DNA of 64,000 bases from Muscardinus avellanarius (taxonomy: Eukaryota; Chordata; Mammalia; Rodentia; Gliridae), in the NCBI GenBank assembly GCA_963383645.1, contig OY726558.1, positions 184,381,634 to 184,445,633 of the forward strand, written 5' to 3'. The position numbers and the translations under genes were made by a program. The notes beneath the pieces were generated by a model that saw nothing but the letters and a program-made list of their open reading frames with translations, did no database searches and was not told the origin of the DNA. This document shows, in pieces, positions 54,993 to 64,000 of this stretch; position 1 is the stretch's first letter; each line of letters starts with the position of its first letter.

Positions 54993-57149
54993 TTATTTGA
55001 TTTCTTTATGCTTGCCACTCTGACTGGGGTTAGATGGAATCTCAGTGTAGTTTTGATTTGCATCTCTCTGATGGCCAATGATGTAGAACATCTTTTCATG
55101 TATCTATTGGCCCTTTGTATCTCTTCTTTTGTGAAGTGTCTATTCAGTTCATTTGCCCATTTTTTGATTTGGTTGTTTGTTTTGCTAGTGAAGAGTCTTT
55201 TGAGCTCTTTGTATATTCTGGATATTATCCCCCTTTCAGAGTGGTGGCTGGTAAAGATCTTTTCCCATTCTGTAGGCTTCCTCTTTAGGTTACTGATGGT
55301 TTCTTTTGATGAGAGAAAACTTTTTAGTTTGATGCTATCTATCCCACTTGTTAATTCTTGCTTTGATTTTCTTAGCTTTGGAGGTTTTGTTGAGAAAGTT
55401 ACTGCCGGTGCCAATATGTTGTAGTATTGAACCTATGCTCTCCTCTAATAACTTCACAGTCTCAGGTCTAATTTCTAACTCTTTGATCCATCTTGAGTTG
55501 ATCCCTATGCATGGAGAGATATAGGGGTTTAGTTCTGTCTTTCTACAAATGGATAGCCAGTTCTCCCAGCACCATTTGTTGAAAAGGCTGTCTTTTCTCC
55601 AGCATATGAGATTGGCCCCTTTGTCAAAGAATAATTGACTAAAGATGTGTGGGTTGGTTTCTGTAACTTCTATTCTAATCCACTGTTCAGTATATCTGTT
55701 GTTGTGCCAGTACCATGCTGTTTTTACTACTATTGCTCTATAGTATAGTTTGAAGCCTGGGATTGTGATGCCTCCTGCATGATTCTTATTACTGAGAATT
55801 GCTTTGCTTTGGCTATTCTGGGTCTTTTCTTTCTCTATATAAAATTCATGATTGATTTTTCTAGGTCTGTGAAGAATGTTGCTGGTATTTTAATGGGAAT
55901 TGCATTGACTCTATAGATCACTATTGACAGAATGGCCATTTTGATGATATTTATTCTGCCTATCCATGAGCATGAGAGGTCTTTCCATCTTCCAAGGTCT
56001 TCTTCAACTTCTTTCTTTAATGTTTTATAGTTTTTGTTGTAGAGGTCTTTTACATCTTGGGTTAGGTTTATTCCTAGGTATTTTATTGGTTTTGAGGTTA
56101 TAGTGAATGGAATTGTTGTTTTTATTTCTTTCATTGTGGATTCGTTGTTGGCATAAAGAAAAGCCACTGATTTCTTTAGGTTGATTTTGTAACCTGCGAC
56201 TTTGCTGAATTTGTCAATCAGCTCCAGAAGTCTTTTGGTTGAGTTCTTTGGATCTTCCAGATAAAGGATCATGTCATCTGCGAATAAGGATAATTTTAAT
56301 TTCTCTCTTCCTATATGAATTCCTTTGATTTCCTTCTCTTGTCTTATTGCTGAGGCAAGGGTCTCAAGGACTATATTGAAAAGGAGTGGTGATAGTGGGC
56401 ATCCTTGTCTTGTTCCTGATTTTAGAGGAAATTATTGCAGTTTTCCCCCATTCAATATAATGTTGGCTTTGGGTTTATAGTATATTGCCTTAATGATGTT
56501 GAAATACATTTCTTCTATCCCAATTTTCTGTAGTGTTTTTAACATAGATGGATGTTCAATTTTGTCGAATGCTTTTTCAGCATCTATTGCTATGATGATG
56601 TGGTTTTTGTTCTTGGTTCTGTTTATATGGTGAATAACATGTATTGATTTGCATATGTTGAACCAGCCTTGTTTTTCTGGAATGAAACCAACTAGGTCAT
56701 GATGTATTATTCTCTTGATATAGTTTTGAATGCGTATGGCTAGTATTTTGTTTAGAATTTTTGCATCTATGTTCATTAAGGATATTGGTCTATAGTTTTC
56801 CTTTCTTGAGGTATCTTTATTTGTTTGGGGAATTAATGTGATACTGGCCTCATAGAAGGAATTTGGGAGAGTTCCATCCCTTTCAATTTCCTGGAACAAG
56901 TTCTGAAGTAATGGTATTAGTTGTTCACTGATGGTTTTGTAAAATTCAGCTGGAAAACCATCTGGGCCTGGGCTTTTCTTTGGTGGAAGAATTTTTATTG
57001 CCATTTCTATTTCCTTCATTGCTATTGGTTGGTTTAGGCTTGCTATATCCTCTTGGTTGAGTTTAGGTAGGTTAATTGTACTTAGTAATCTATCCATTTC
57101 TTCCATGTTTTCAAGTCTATTGGAGTATAAATTTTTAAAGTAGTTTCTG

Positions 57150-58862
57150 GACACTGGAGATGCAGACAAAACTTATCAAAATGCACTGGAACTTATGGAA
57201 AAATTCCCCCTGAAGGAGGACTGCTATTTCTCTATATTGTTAAGAATCTCGGACATCACCTGTAAGGAGAGAGTTTAGAGGAGACCAAGGAAAAAGGCAG
57301 TGTTGAAAGAGGTCTCCGCGATGGTGGTGGAGACTTGTATTCAGGAGAAGCAGAAACCGGATCCTACCAACCTTATTTTTTTGAAGAAATTACTCCAAAT
57401 GTCGAATGCTACCATCACGCATGCTTAGGAACACTGGACAACATTCAGAGTGGAAAAAGAGCCTGGAAAGGATTTGAAATGGTGGAGGCAGTGGCAATGG
57501 CAGTGGCCAGTACTCAGGGGAGGCAGACATCTGATACATTACACCTGGAACCTTTGAAATAATAACCACAGAGACAGTGATCAAAGCCTGCTGAGGTGTT
57601 AGGCGGTTGCCGGGGCTAGTGGCCGACATCGGGGCTTGCTGTAAGGCAAGGCCACTACTCAGGCCTCCGTGGCTGGTATTGGAGCCTGCCGAGTGGTTAG
57701 ACCGATACTGGGGCCAGCGAGGCCGGCGTTGGAGCCTGCCGTGAGGCAAGGCCGGTACTGGGGCCTCCGAGGCCAGGATAAGAGACTGCCAAGGGGTTAG
57801 GCCAGTGCTGGGGCCAGCGAGGCCGGCATCGGAGCCTTCCGTGAGGCAAGGCTGGTGCTGGGGCCTCCGAGGCTGGGATAACAGCCTGCTGAGGAGTTAG
57901 GCTGGTGCTGTGGCCAGCAAGGCCGGCATCAGAGCCTACCGTGAGGCAAGGCCGGTTCAGGGACCTCCAAGGCCAGGATAAGAGCCTGCCGAGGGGTTAG
58001 GCCGATGCTGGGGTCAGCGAGGCCGGCTTCGGAGCCTGCCGTGAGGCAAGGCCAGCATCAGAGCCTGCTGTGAGGCATTGCCAGTACTGGGGCCTCCTAG
58101 GCCGGGAGCGGAACCTGCTGAGGGGTTAGGCCGATGCTGGGGCCAACGAGGCCGGCATTGGAGTCTGCCGTGAGGCTAGGCCGGTGCTGGGGCCTCTGAG
58201 GCCAGGATTGGAATCCTGCCAAGGGGTTAGGCTGGTGCAGGGGCCAATGGCTAGCATTGGAGCCTGCCATGAGGCAAGGCTACTCCTGCGGCCTCCAAGG
58301 CTGGGACTGAAGCCAGCTGAGGGGTTAGGCCGGTGTAGGGGCCAGCGAGACCAGAACCAGGGCCTCCCATGAGGCAAAGTCGCTGCTTGAGCTAGCGATG
58401 TCTGGATCAGTCCACTGAGTAGCCAGGCCACTACTGGGGACGTCAAGAGTGGGATCGGTACTTGCAACACAGCATGCACAGAGAAATATCGCAGAAAATA
58501 TAAATCAGACGCTTCTCTTAATCAGCAATAACTAGGAGGAAAGGGGCAACAGGAAAGAGGTTGAGCTATAGAAAGGGCCCTATAGTGAAGCAACTAATGT
58601 GACCAATCAGAGGGTATGTAATAGTGGAGGATGGAGCGTCTTTAAATCGCAGGAGGTACATAAACAAATGTATCAAAATTAATCACCAAAGAAGCATGGC
58701 ATGGAGGAAGGGGGAGGGAATGGGATGGGGGCTGGAGGAGGGCTAATTGGATGATGTGTGCTTATATATCCTCTCAAGTCTTGTACTCCAATGTGATTGA
58801 TATATGACTAAAATGCACCAATTTAAAAAATAAATTAATTAATTAAAAATAAATAAATAAAT
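57150..58862 (+). mobile_element. SVA-like composite retroelement, copy 2
   Basis: 1713 bp between the perfect 13-bp TSD AAAGTAGTTTCTG (57137-57149 and 58863-58875), inserted into L1 ORF2 at TTTTT/AAAG, an L1-endonuclease-type target. In order: 5' domain (57150-57580), VNTR (57581-58440), spacer (58441-58650), L1-3'-like tail (58651-58821: GATGATGTGTGCTTATATAT, TGACTAAAATGCACCAAT) and an A-rich (TTAA/AAAT)n terminus. Compared with copy 1 it lacks about 155 bp at the 5' end, and its start, ACTGGAGATGCAGAC, matches copy 1 internally. It also lacks much of the second AATGCTACC block. Confidence 0.9.
57581..58440 (+). repeat. VNTR of composite element copy 2, 100-bp dimer units
   Basis: About 8-9 dimers, the reverse complement of the copy 1 units: GAGGCAAGGCCGGT...GGGGCCTCCGAGGCC alternating with GAGGGGTTAGGCCG...GGGGCCAGCGAGGCC. 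The array has units with partial deletions (about 58040-58080). The 117-codon minus-strand frame at 58126-58479 and its neighbours are repeat readings. Confidence 0.93.
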
Positions 58863-60146
58863 AAAGTAGTTTCTGATAATCTTTTGAGTTTCTTCACTAT
58901 GTGTGGTGATATCTCCTTATGCATTTCTAATTTTGCTAATTTGAGTTGATTCTCTTTTTCTTTTGGTTTGGTTGGCCAGGGGCTTATCAATTCTATTAAT
59001 CTTTTCAAAGAATCAGCTTTTTGTTTTATTGATTCTTTGAATTGTTTTTTTGTTCTCTATTTCATTTATTTCTGCTCTAATATTAATAATTTCTTGCCTT
59101 CTGCTGGCTTTGGGAATAGACTGTTGCAGACTTTCTAGGTCCTTTATTTGTGTCATTAGGTTCTTGGTGATTCTCTGTCCTTCTTATGTGGGCACTCAAT
59201 GCAATAAACTTTCCTCTTAATACTGCCTTCATAGTGTCCCATAGATTTTGGTAGGTTGTGTCTCTGTTTTCATTTGTTTCCATAAATTTCTTTATTTCTT
59301 CCCTAATTTCTGCTCTTATTCATTCATCATTCAATAGTGTATCATTCAATCTCCATGTATTTGAATAATTTCTTTTGAGTTTCCTGTTGTTGATTCCTAC
59401 GTTTATTCCATTATGGTCTGAAAAGATACAAGGAATTATATTACATTTTTTGAATTTGCAGGTGCTTTCTTAGTGACCCAGGATGTGGTCTATTTTGGAG
59501 AAGGTTCCATGGGCTCCTGAGAAGAATGTGTATTCTGTAGTTCCTGGCTGGAATATTCTGTAAATGTCTATTAGGTCCATTTGGTTTATGGTTTTCTTTA
59601 GTTCTAAGGAGTCTTTATTCATCTTTTGCCTTGAAGACCGATCCAGTGGTGTCAGAGGCGTATTAAACTCTCCCAGAATTATTATATTTGGGTCTATTTG
59701 GGATCTGATGTCCAGGGTTTGTTTTATAAATGTGGTTGCACCCGCGTTTGGGGCATAAATATTTACTATCATTATATCTTCTTGGTGTATTGTTCCTTTT
59801 AATAAAAGGAAGTGACCTGATTTGTCTCTTCTGATGTGTTTTAGTTTAAAGTCTGTTTTGTTGGATATCAGGGTTGCTACCCCTGCTCTTTTTTGGTCTC
59901 CACTAGCATGGTATATCTTTTTCCATCTTTTCACTTTCAGTCTGTGAATGTCTTTGGCTATAAGATGAGTTTCTTGCAGACAGCATATATTTGGATTATG
60001 TTTTTTTTAATCCACATTGCCAGTCTATGTCTTTTGATTGGTGAGTTAAGTCCTTTGACGTTGAGAGATTTTATTGAAATATGATTTTTGTTTTCTGCCA
60101 TTTTGTGTTCTGTCTACTATTGGGTGGTTTTGTCTTTCTTCTTTAC

Positions 60147-61120
60147 TTAAATAGCCCACTTATTCATTTCCTCTCTTCTCTGGTTCTGAAGTCTGCTTTT
60201 TTCTTCATTATGGTTTATTTCTTTAAGAATTTTCTCTAGTGTTGGCTTTGAATTCATGAATTTTTTGAGATTCTGTTTATCCTGAAATACTTTTCTTTTC
60301 CCACTGATTTTAAATAGTAGTTTTGCTTGATAGAGTAGTTTTGGTTGGAAGTTATTTTCTTCCAGGGTCTGAATCACATCGTACCAGTCTCTCCTAGCAT
60401 TCCTAACCTGGGTTGTATAGTCTGGGGTGATTCTTACTGTTTTGCCTCTATATGTCACCCGTCCTTTTGTTCTCACTGCTTTTAAGATTCCTTCCTTGGC
60501 CTCTATGTTGGTCATTTTGGCTATTATGTGGCGTGGGGAGGTCCTTCTTTGGTCCTGTCTCAATGGTGTTCTGTATGCCTCCTGGACATGAAGATCCAAG
60601 TCTCTTTCCATCTTTGGTAATTCTCTGAAATTATTTCTTTGAAGAGATTACAGATACCCTTGGCCAGTACCTCTATCCCTTCTTCAATGCCTATTATCCG
60701 TAAGTTAGGACGCTTCATATTATCCCATATTTGCTGGATGTTTAGGTTTTGTTGCTGTGAAGATTTCTGTATATCGCTGACCATGTTTTCGGTTTTGGAT
60801 GTACTGTATTCTAATAGTGATATTCTGTTTTCAATTTCATCTAATCTTCCAGAATTTCTTTCTATTGCTGTCTTCATTTCACTTATTGATTCTTTCATTT
60901 CATTTCAGACCTCTTTCTGATTCTTTCTTAGTGTTTCTAACTCATCTTTCATCTCCTCTAGACTTGTTTTAAATCCTTTCATCATACTGTAAATCAAGAT
61001 TCGGAACTCTCCTTCTTGCATTTCTTGTAGGTCAGTATTCATGACTTCTGTCGTTTCTCCACTATTCCTAGTTCTCATATTTTCAACGTTCTCAGGCCTG
61101 TTCTTCTGTTGTCTTCCCAT
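60147..61120 (-). pseudogene. L1 ORF1 (nucleic-acid-binding chaperone), disrupted
   Basis: ORF1p forms a trimer that coats L1 RNA. Start ATG at 61118-61120 (MGRQQKNRPENVENMRTRNS). The N-terminus is followed by a heptad-rich coiled coil (SEMKTAIERNSGRLDEIENR). Then come the RRM start (RPNLRIIGIEEG) and C-terminal domain (HVQEAYRTPLRQDQRR, HIIAKMTNIEAKEGIL). A TGA stop lies in frame between 60907 and 60898, and a frameshift falls between 60611 and 60560. Length is otherwise near the usual 320-340 residues. Confidence 0.93.
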
Positions 61121-61937
61121 TGATTGTGGGTATTGTGTATAGTCCAGTGTTAGTAGTATGGATTTAGAAGAGTTAACAGGTAAACAGGTAAACAGTACTT
61201 TTTCGAGTGGTGAGGGTTGGGTGATGGTGGAGTAGCAGGGGTCAGAAGTCAGGAACCATGAATACCAAAATTTTGTTTCTTTGCTTCACAAAATGACAAT
61301 AAACAGTACCTCACTTCTGCCACCAAAGGCAATGTGGCACTGCTGCTACACCCTTGGCCATGAGACTAGCGTATTTCTTTTCTGGTTTTGAGCTCCACTC
61401 TGAGTCCCTGGAGGGTGTGCTGAGCCTGGCCGCTGGGAGCTTTAGACACTCCTTGCACAAAAAAAAACTGCTGAATTACACCCGGCTATTCCGTAGCTGC
61501 TCACCTAAGCTCGCTGTCCGCCCCTCCTCTCTGGAGCCTGGTGGCTGGTTGAGTGCGCTGGTCTGGAGCCATCCGGTAAATTTCCCGCTGCCAGTGGCAG
61601 TAAGGCGCTGCTGCCATGTCCAGGCCATGAGGCTGGCGTATCTCCTCTCCGGTTCTGAGCTCTGTTCTGAGTCCCCCTCCTCTCTGGAGCCCAGCACTGC
61701 GAGGGAAGATGGCGTCGGTGGCGCAACTCCACTGCCACTGGAATGCAGGCTGGTTTCCTCTCTGGTGTCTGGCCATTCTTCTAACCTTCCTTCTCTCTGT
61801 CCTTTGTACTTGCAGTTTTTATTTCTCTTCTTGTGGTGTTTTCTGGCTATGAAAAGAGCTAATTTTGTAGTAATAAAGATCGATTGTTAGTAGGATTCGT
61901 AAACTCCACTTTAATTGGTCGGCATCTTCCCGGAAGC
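61121..61937 (-). promoter_or_regulatory. L1 5' UTR/promoter with monomer-like duplication
   Basis: GC-rich relative to its surroundings. A segment recurs 267 bp apart: GGCCATGAGACTAGCGTAT (61356) and GGCCATGAGGCTGGCGTAT (61623), each followed by TCTGG/TCCGGTT(T/C)TGAGCTC and GAGTCCC. The sense 5' end CTTCCGGGAAGATGCCGACC has a YY1-like core. A second YY1-type AAGATGGCG (61706-61714) reads in the antisense direction. Rodent L1 promoters are often monomer arrays; here the duplication is partial. Confidence 0.75.
61354..61890 (+). other. 178-codon open frame antisense to the L1 5' UTR
   Basis: A plus-strand frame from ATG at 61354 with an internal repeat (AMRLAYFFSGFELHSES then AMRLAYLLSGSELCSES) that follows from the promoter duplication, and a hydrophobic C-terminus (LYLQFLFLFLWCFLAMKRAN). 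Primate L1s have an antisense ORF0 in the 5' UTR. This frame is in the same position and orientation but is unrelated in sequence as far as I can see. It may be chance. Confidence 0.4.
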
Positions 61938-62043
61938 TCTTTATTCTTAATTTTGAAACAGGGTCTCACTGAGTTGTGGAGGCCCTCACTAAGTAGCTGA
62001 GGCTGTCCGCGAACCACGATCCTCCTGTCTCAGCCTCCCGAAT
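61938..62043 (-). mobile_element. SINE fragment (older subfamily) joined to the L1 5' end
   Basis: In sense it starts ATTCGGGAGGCTGAGACAGG and ends AATTAAGAATAAAG, directly before the L1 5' sequence. Only the B1-like half is present, missing about 35 bp at its 5' end and the whole ID half. It lies inside the L1 TSD. Confidence 0.88.
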
Positions 62044-62059
62044 CACAAAACTACTTTTT

Positions 62060-62655
62060 ATTTTTAAATTGTTTGCTTAGATTCATGGAGGTATACATCC
62101 CCCCCTACCTAAAAATTATCAATTTTGCCCACAAGTGCTTAATCTAACTCAATCCAAGAAAGCTCGATAAATTTTCTGAATTAAAATACCAGGGCTGAGT
62201 TTTGAAGAGTAAATAACCTTACTGTGTAGATGGCTGGTGGAAAATCCCAGGTTCTCCTGTGACATACACTACTCTTGAGTCTAACCATTTTCTCTAACCC
62301 AACAGCATTCTTTGCCAGAAACAGCTGGTAATTTGTTGACAGCAAAATGCATATTATGCATATAAAGTACTTGGTAGACTACTTAGGATAAATGCAATTT
62401 TTCTGTTCTCTGGTGGCAAAGTCTCTCAGTAGCCCTGATGACAACATTGCCATCAATTCTGCTTTGAGGCAATAGAGACTCAGGGTGAAGGTCAGCCTCC
62501 AGAGGAAGGCATGTCTGCCTAGAAGAACAGCTCATCCGTGTATTAGCTGTGAGTAACAAAGCAACTTAGTGCATTTGCTTCAGTTTCATTCTCCTTACCT
62601 GTTGAATAGCATAATCAGAGTAACACATAGTGCTATGAAAATTAAGAGAACTATG
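62060..62655. other. Unique interval, nothing recognised
   Basis: No repeat or exon signal identified. Confidence 0.4.
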
Positions 62656-62668
62656 CATAAAGCATTTA

Positions 62669-62682
62669 TTTTGTTTGTTTGT

Positions 62683-62725
<43 letters not shown>

Positions 62726-62918
62726 TTGGTGGTACTGGGATTCCTGGAAACCCTTCTACTTCCAAGCTACACTTACAGACCTATTTTATACTTTTTTTTT
62801 TTTTAATTTGGAAACAGGGTCTCTTAAGCCAGCGCGACTGGCTTTGAACCTACCCGATCCTCCTGTCTCTGCCTCCCAAGCACAAGGGATTACAAGTGTG
62901 CACCACCATGCCTGGCTA
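62669..62918 (-). mobile_element. B1-dID-type SINE, younger subfamily, with a (TAAA)n tail
   Basis: Minus strand between CATAAAGCATTTA (62656-62668) and CATAAGGCATTTA (62919-62931), a 13-bp TSD with one mismatch. The tail on plus is about 11 TTTA units after GTTTGTTTGT. AAGCCAGCGCGACTGGCTT palindrome. Confidence 0.96.
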
Positions 62919-62955
62919 CATAAGGCATTTACCATAATATCTAAAATTTAGCAAG

Positions 62956-63145
62956 TAGCTGGACCGGTTAGCACATACCTGCAATCCTAGCACTTGGGAG
63001 GCTAGGATGGGGGGATCACATGTTCAAAGCCAGCCTCAGCAGCAATCCAGAGACTCTGTTTCCAAATAAAATGTAGAATCAGGCTGGGGGAGAGCCCCTG
63101 GGTTCAATCCTTAGCACCACAAAAATAAATAAAATAAATTAAATT
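62956..63145 (+). mobile_element. B1-dID-type SINE, older subfamily, diverged
   Basis: Plus strand between the perfect 12-bp TSD AAATTTAGCAAG (62944-62955 and 63146-63157). B1-like half with small deletions, shortened ID half (GGCTGGGGGAGAGCCCCTGG), tail of AAATA/AAATT units. Confidence 0.94.
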
Positions 63146-63157
63146 AAATTTAGCAAG

Positions 63158-64000
63158 CACCATAAAAAAGGTTTTGCTATTATATTTCTATGTGTATAAT
63201 TGATACCATAATTATTTAATATTGTGTTTTGGCAGAGAGCTTGTTTGCCAAGAATTTCCATCCACAAAAGCATAATTCCATGATTTGTGACACCATAGAA
63301 GTTAGCTGGATACTAACAAAAAAAAAAAAAAAAAGAAAGAAAGAGAAAGAAAACAGAGGAGTTGTATAAAGAGATCAAATAATATTATATATTATAGTTG
63401 ATAGCCATCTGTGTAACTTGCTCATGATATTGGTTTATGGAGAAGGATGAATATTTTCTGAGTTATGCTTTGAAACCTGAGGTCGATTATCAAAATCCAG
63501 ATTAGAGTCGGCTTTCAAGTCGCCCCTGCTTGACTGTGTGCTCTCAGTTTGAGGCAGGATTCTTTGCGTTACTCTTCTGGTATTCGTTGGCTTTGTATCG
63601 TTTCACCTCCTTGTCAAAATTCCGTGTTGGCTGCATAAAAGCAACAGGCATTTGTTTCTTCTGGCAGAGTAGTGGCAGAAGAGAGGCTGGGAGCGTTGTT
63701 TATGGAATCACTCGGCATTAGTGAGCACTTTTGATCCCTAGCCTTTCATCCCAGTGAAAAGCAGGAGGGACAATTGCAAACAGTGAAACTTATTTCCTTT
63801 ATTTAAAATGGCACTGATAGCATGGCTTTTCTTAAAGGTGCATATTTGTAAAGGCAAAACAACTGCTGGGACTTTCAGAACATTAATAGGTATAACTGGA
63901 CAATCGGCTTAGCATTTTTCCCTGAATGAACGTGACAGGTGTTAACTTAAATTTACTTCTAATGGGTGATTTATTTGATAACTGAAAGCAGTTGTATATA
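63158..64000. other. Unique sequence, right end possibly conserved
   Basis: A-rich microsatellite-like run at 63319-63350 (A17 then GAAAGAAAG). From about 63500 the sequence is complex and not AT-skewed like its surroundings (GGTATTCGTTGGCTTTGTAT, AGGAGGGACAATTGCAAACA, TCTTAAAGGTGCATATTTGT). It may be a conserved noncoding element or part of a gene's flank, but no exon can be supported. Confidence 0.3.

Larger units (their letters stand above)
54334..60101 (-). pseudogene. L1 ORF2 (endonuclease and reverse transcriptase), disrupted
   Basis: ORF2p would supply the nick and reverse transcription for target-primed insertion. Start ATG at 60101 (MAENKNHISIKSLNVKGLNS). A frameshift near residue 45 precedes the endonuclease frame 59934-59470 (IVNIYAPNAG, ILGEFNTPL, IDHILGH motifs; GEFN for the usual GDFN). 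The composite element interrupts it near residue 408. The reverse-transcriptase palm frame 57169-56432 has [15 protein letters not shown] and [17 protein letters not shown] stop at 56432-56434 follows, then in the same frame the FADD catalytic box (56273-56284). A further stop lies at 55835. The C-terminus (54690-54334) ends FPLICPN. Confidence 0.94.
54076..62045 (-). mobile_element. Near-full-length L1 fused at its 5' end to a SINE fragment
   Basis: The whole block lies between the 14-bp TSD CAAAACTACTTTTT (54062-54075 and 62046-62059). In sense order: a SINE fragment (62043-61938), L1 5' UTR (61937-61121), ORF1 (61120-60147), ORF2 (60101-54334) and 3' UTR with A-rich end (54333-54076). Two later insertions lie inside ORF2: a SINE (54793-54992) and a composite retroelement (57150-58862). 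Without them the L1 is about 5.9 kb. ORFs carry several stops and frameshifts, so it is inactive, though low divergence marks it as the youngest L1 here. Confidence 0.95.

Noticed and set aside
54869..55424. 181- and 138-codon frames on opposite strands
   Set aside because: The minus frame is L1 ORF2 continuing into an inserted SINE; the plus frame is its antisense shadow.
57335..57562. 75-codon plus frame as a host gene
   Set aside because: It lies in the front domain of a retroelement with TSDs; copy 1 does not keep the frame intact in the same form. Kept as part of the element, not as a gene.

Overview
The window is AT-rich rodent genomic DNA with no protein-coding exon, tRNA or rRNA that I can support. 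It reads as a gene-poor region built largely from layered retrotransposon insertions. The most diagnostic feature is a dense set of dimeric SINEs with a 7SL/B1-like left half and a tRNA-derived ID-like right half (B1-dID/MEN type). That architecture points to the squirrel-related rodents (squirrels, mountain beaver, dormice), but I cannot choose among these from sequence alone. Many of the SINEs have clear target-site duplications (TSDs). Older layers are rodent L1, LINE2, MIR, a MER5-like DNA transposon fragment and MaLR-like LTRs.

Layout. From 1 to 22 kb: unique AT-rich DNA with scattered SINEs, L1 3' ends, MaLR-like LTRs, a MER5-like element and an L2 fragment. From 22 to about 29 kb: an old, broken minus-strand L1 carrying six SINEs and a rearranged younger L1 piece. 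From 31.2 to 31.7 kb: a solo LTR with a 6-bp TSD. From 31.76 to 34.02 kb: a minus-strand composite retroelement (copy 1). From 34 to 54 kb: L2, MLT1-like, SINE and L1 3' fragments, with several microsatellites. From 54.06 to 62.06 kb: a near-full-length minus-strand L1 between 14-bp TSDs. It is interrupted by a SINE and by a second, plus-strand copy of the composite element (57.15-58.86 kb). Its 5' end is fused to a piece of SINE. From 62 to 64 kb: two SINEs, then unique sequence that may be conserved.

The most notable find is the composite element. Both copies share a 5' domain of unknown origin, a GC-rich VNTR of alternating 50-bp units (a 100-bp dimer), a short unique spacer and a 3' tail that resembles an L1 3' end with an A-rich terminus. 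Both have 13-bp TSDs, and copy 2 sits at an L1-endonuclease-like TTTTT/AAAG site. This is the same kind of build as hominoid SVA/LAVA elements (front domain, VNTR, L1-mobilised tail), in a rodent. The front domain is not SVA-derived as far as I can see, so I treat it as an independently formed SVA-like family. I do not know whether it has been described.

Other notable points are the L1-SINE 5' chimera, a 178-codon open frame antisense to the L1 5' UTR, a SINE subfamily that has lost the ID B box and gained a short palindrome, SINE tails that grew into microsatellites, and a perfect 16-bp inverted repeat at 36.64-36.69 kb.
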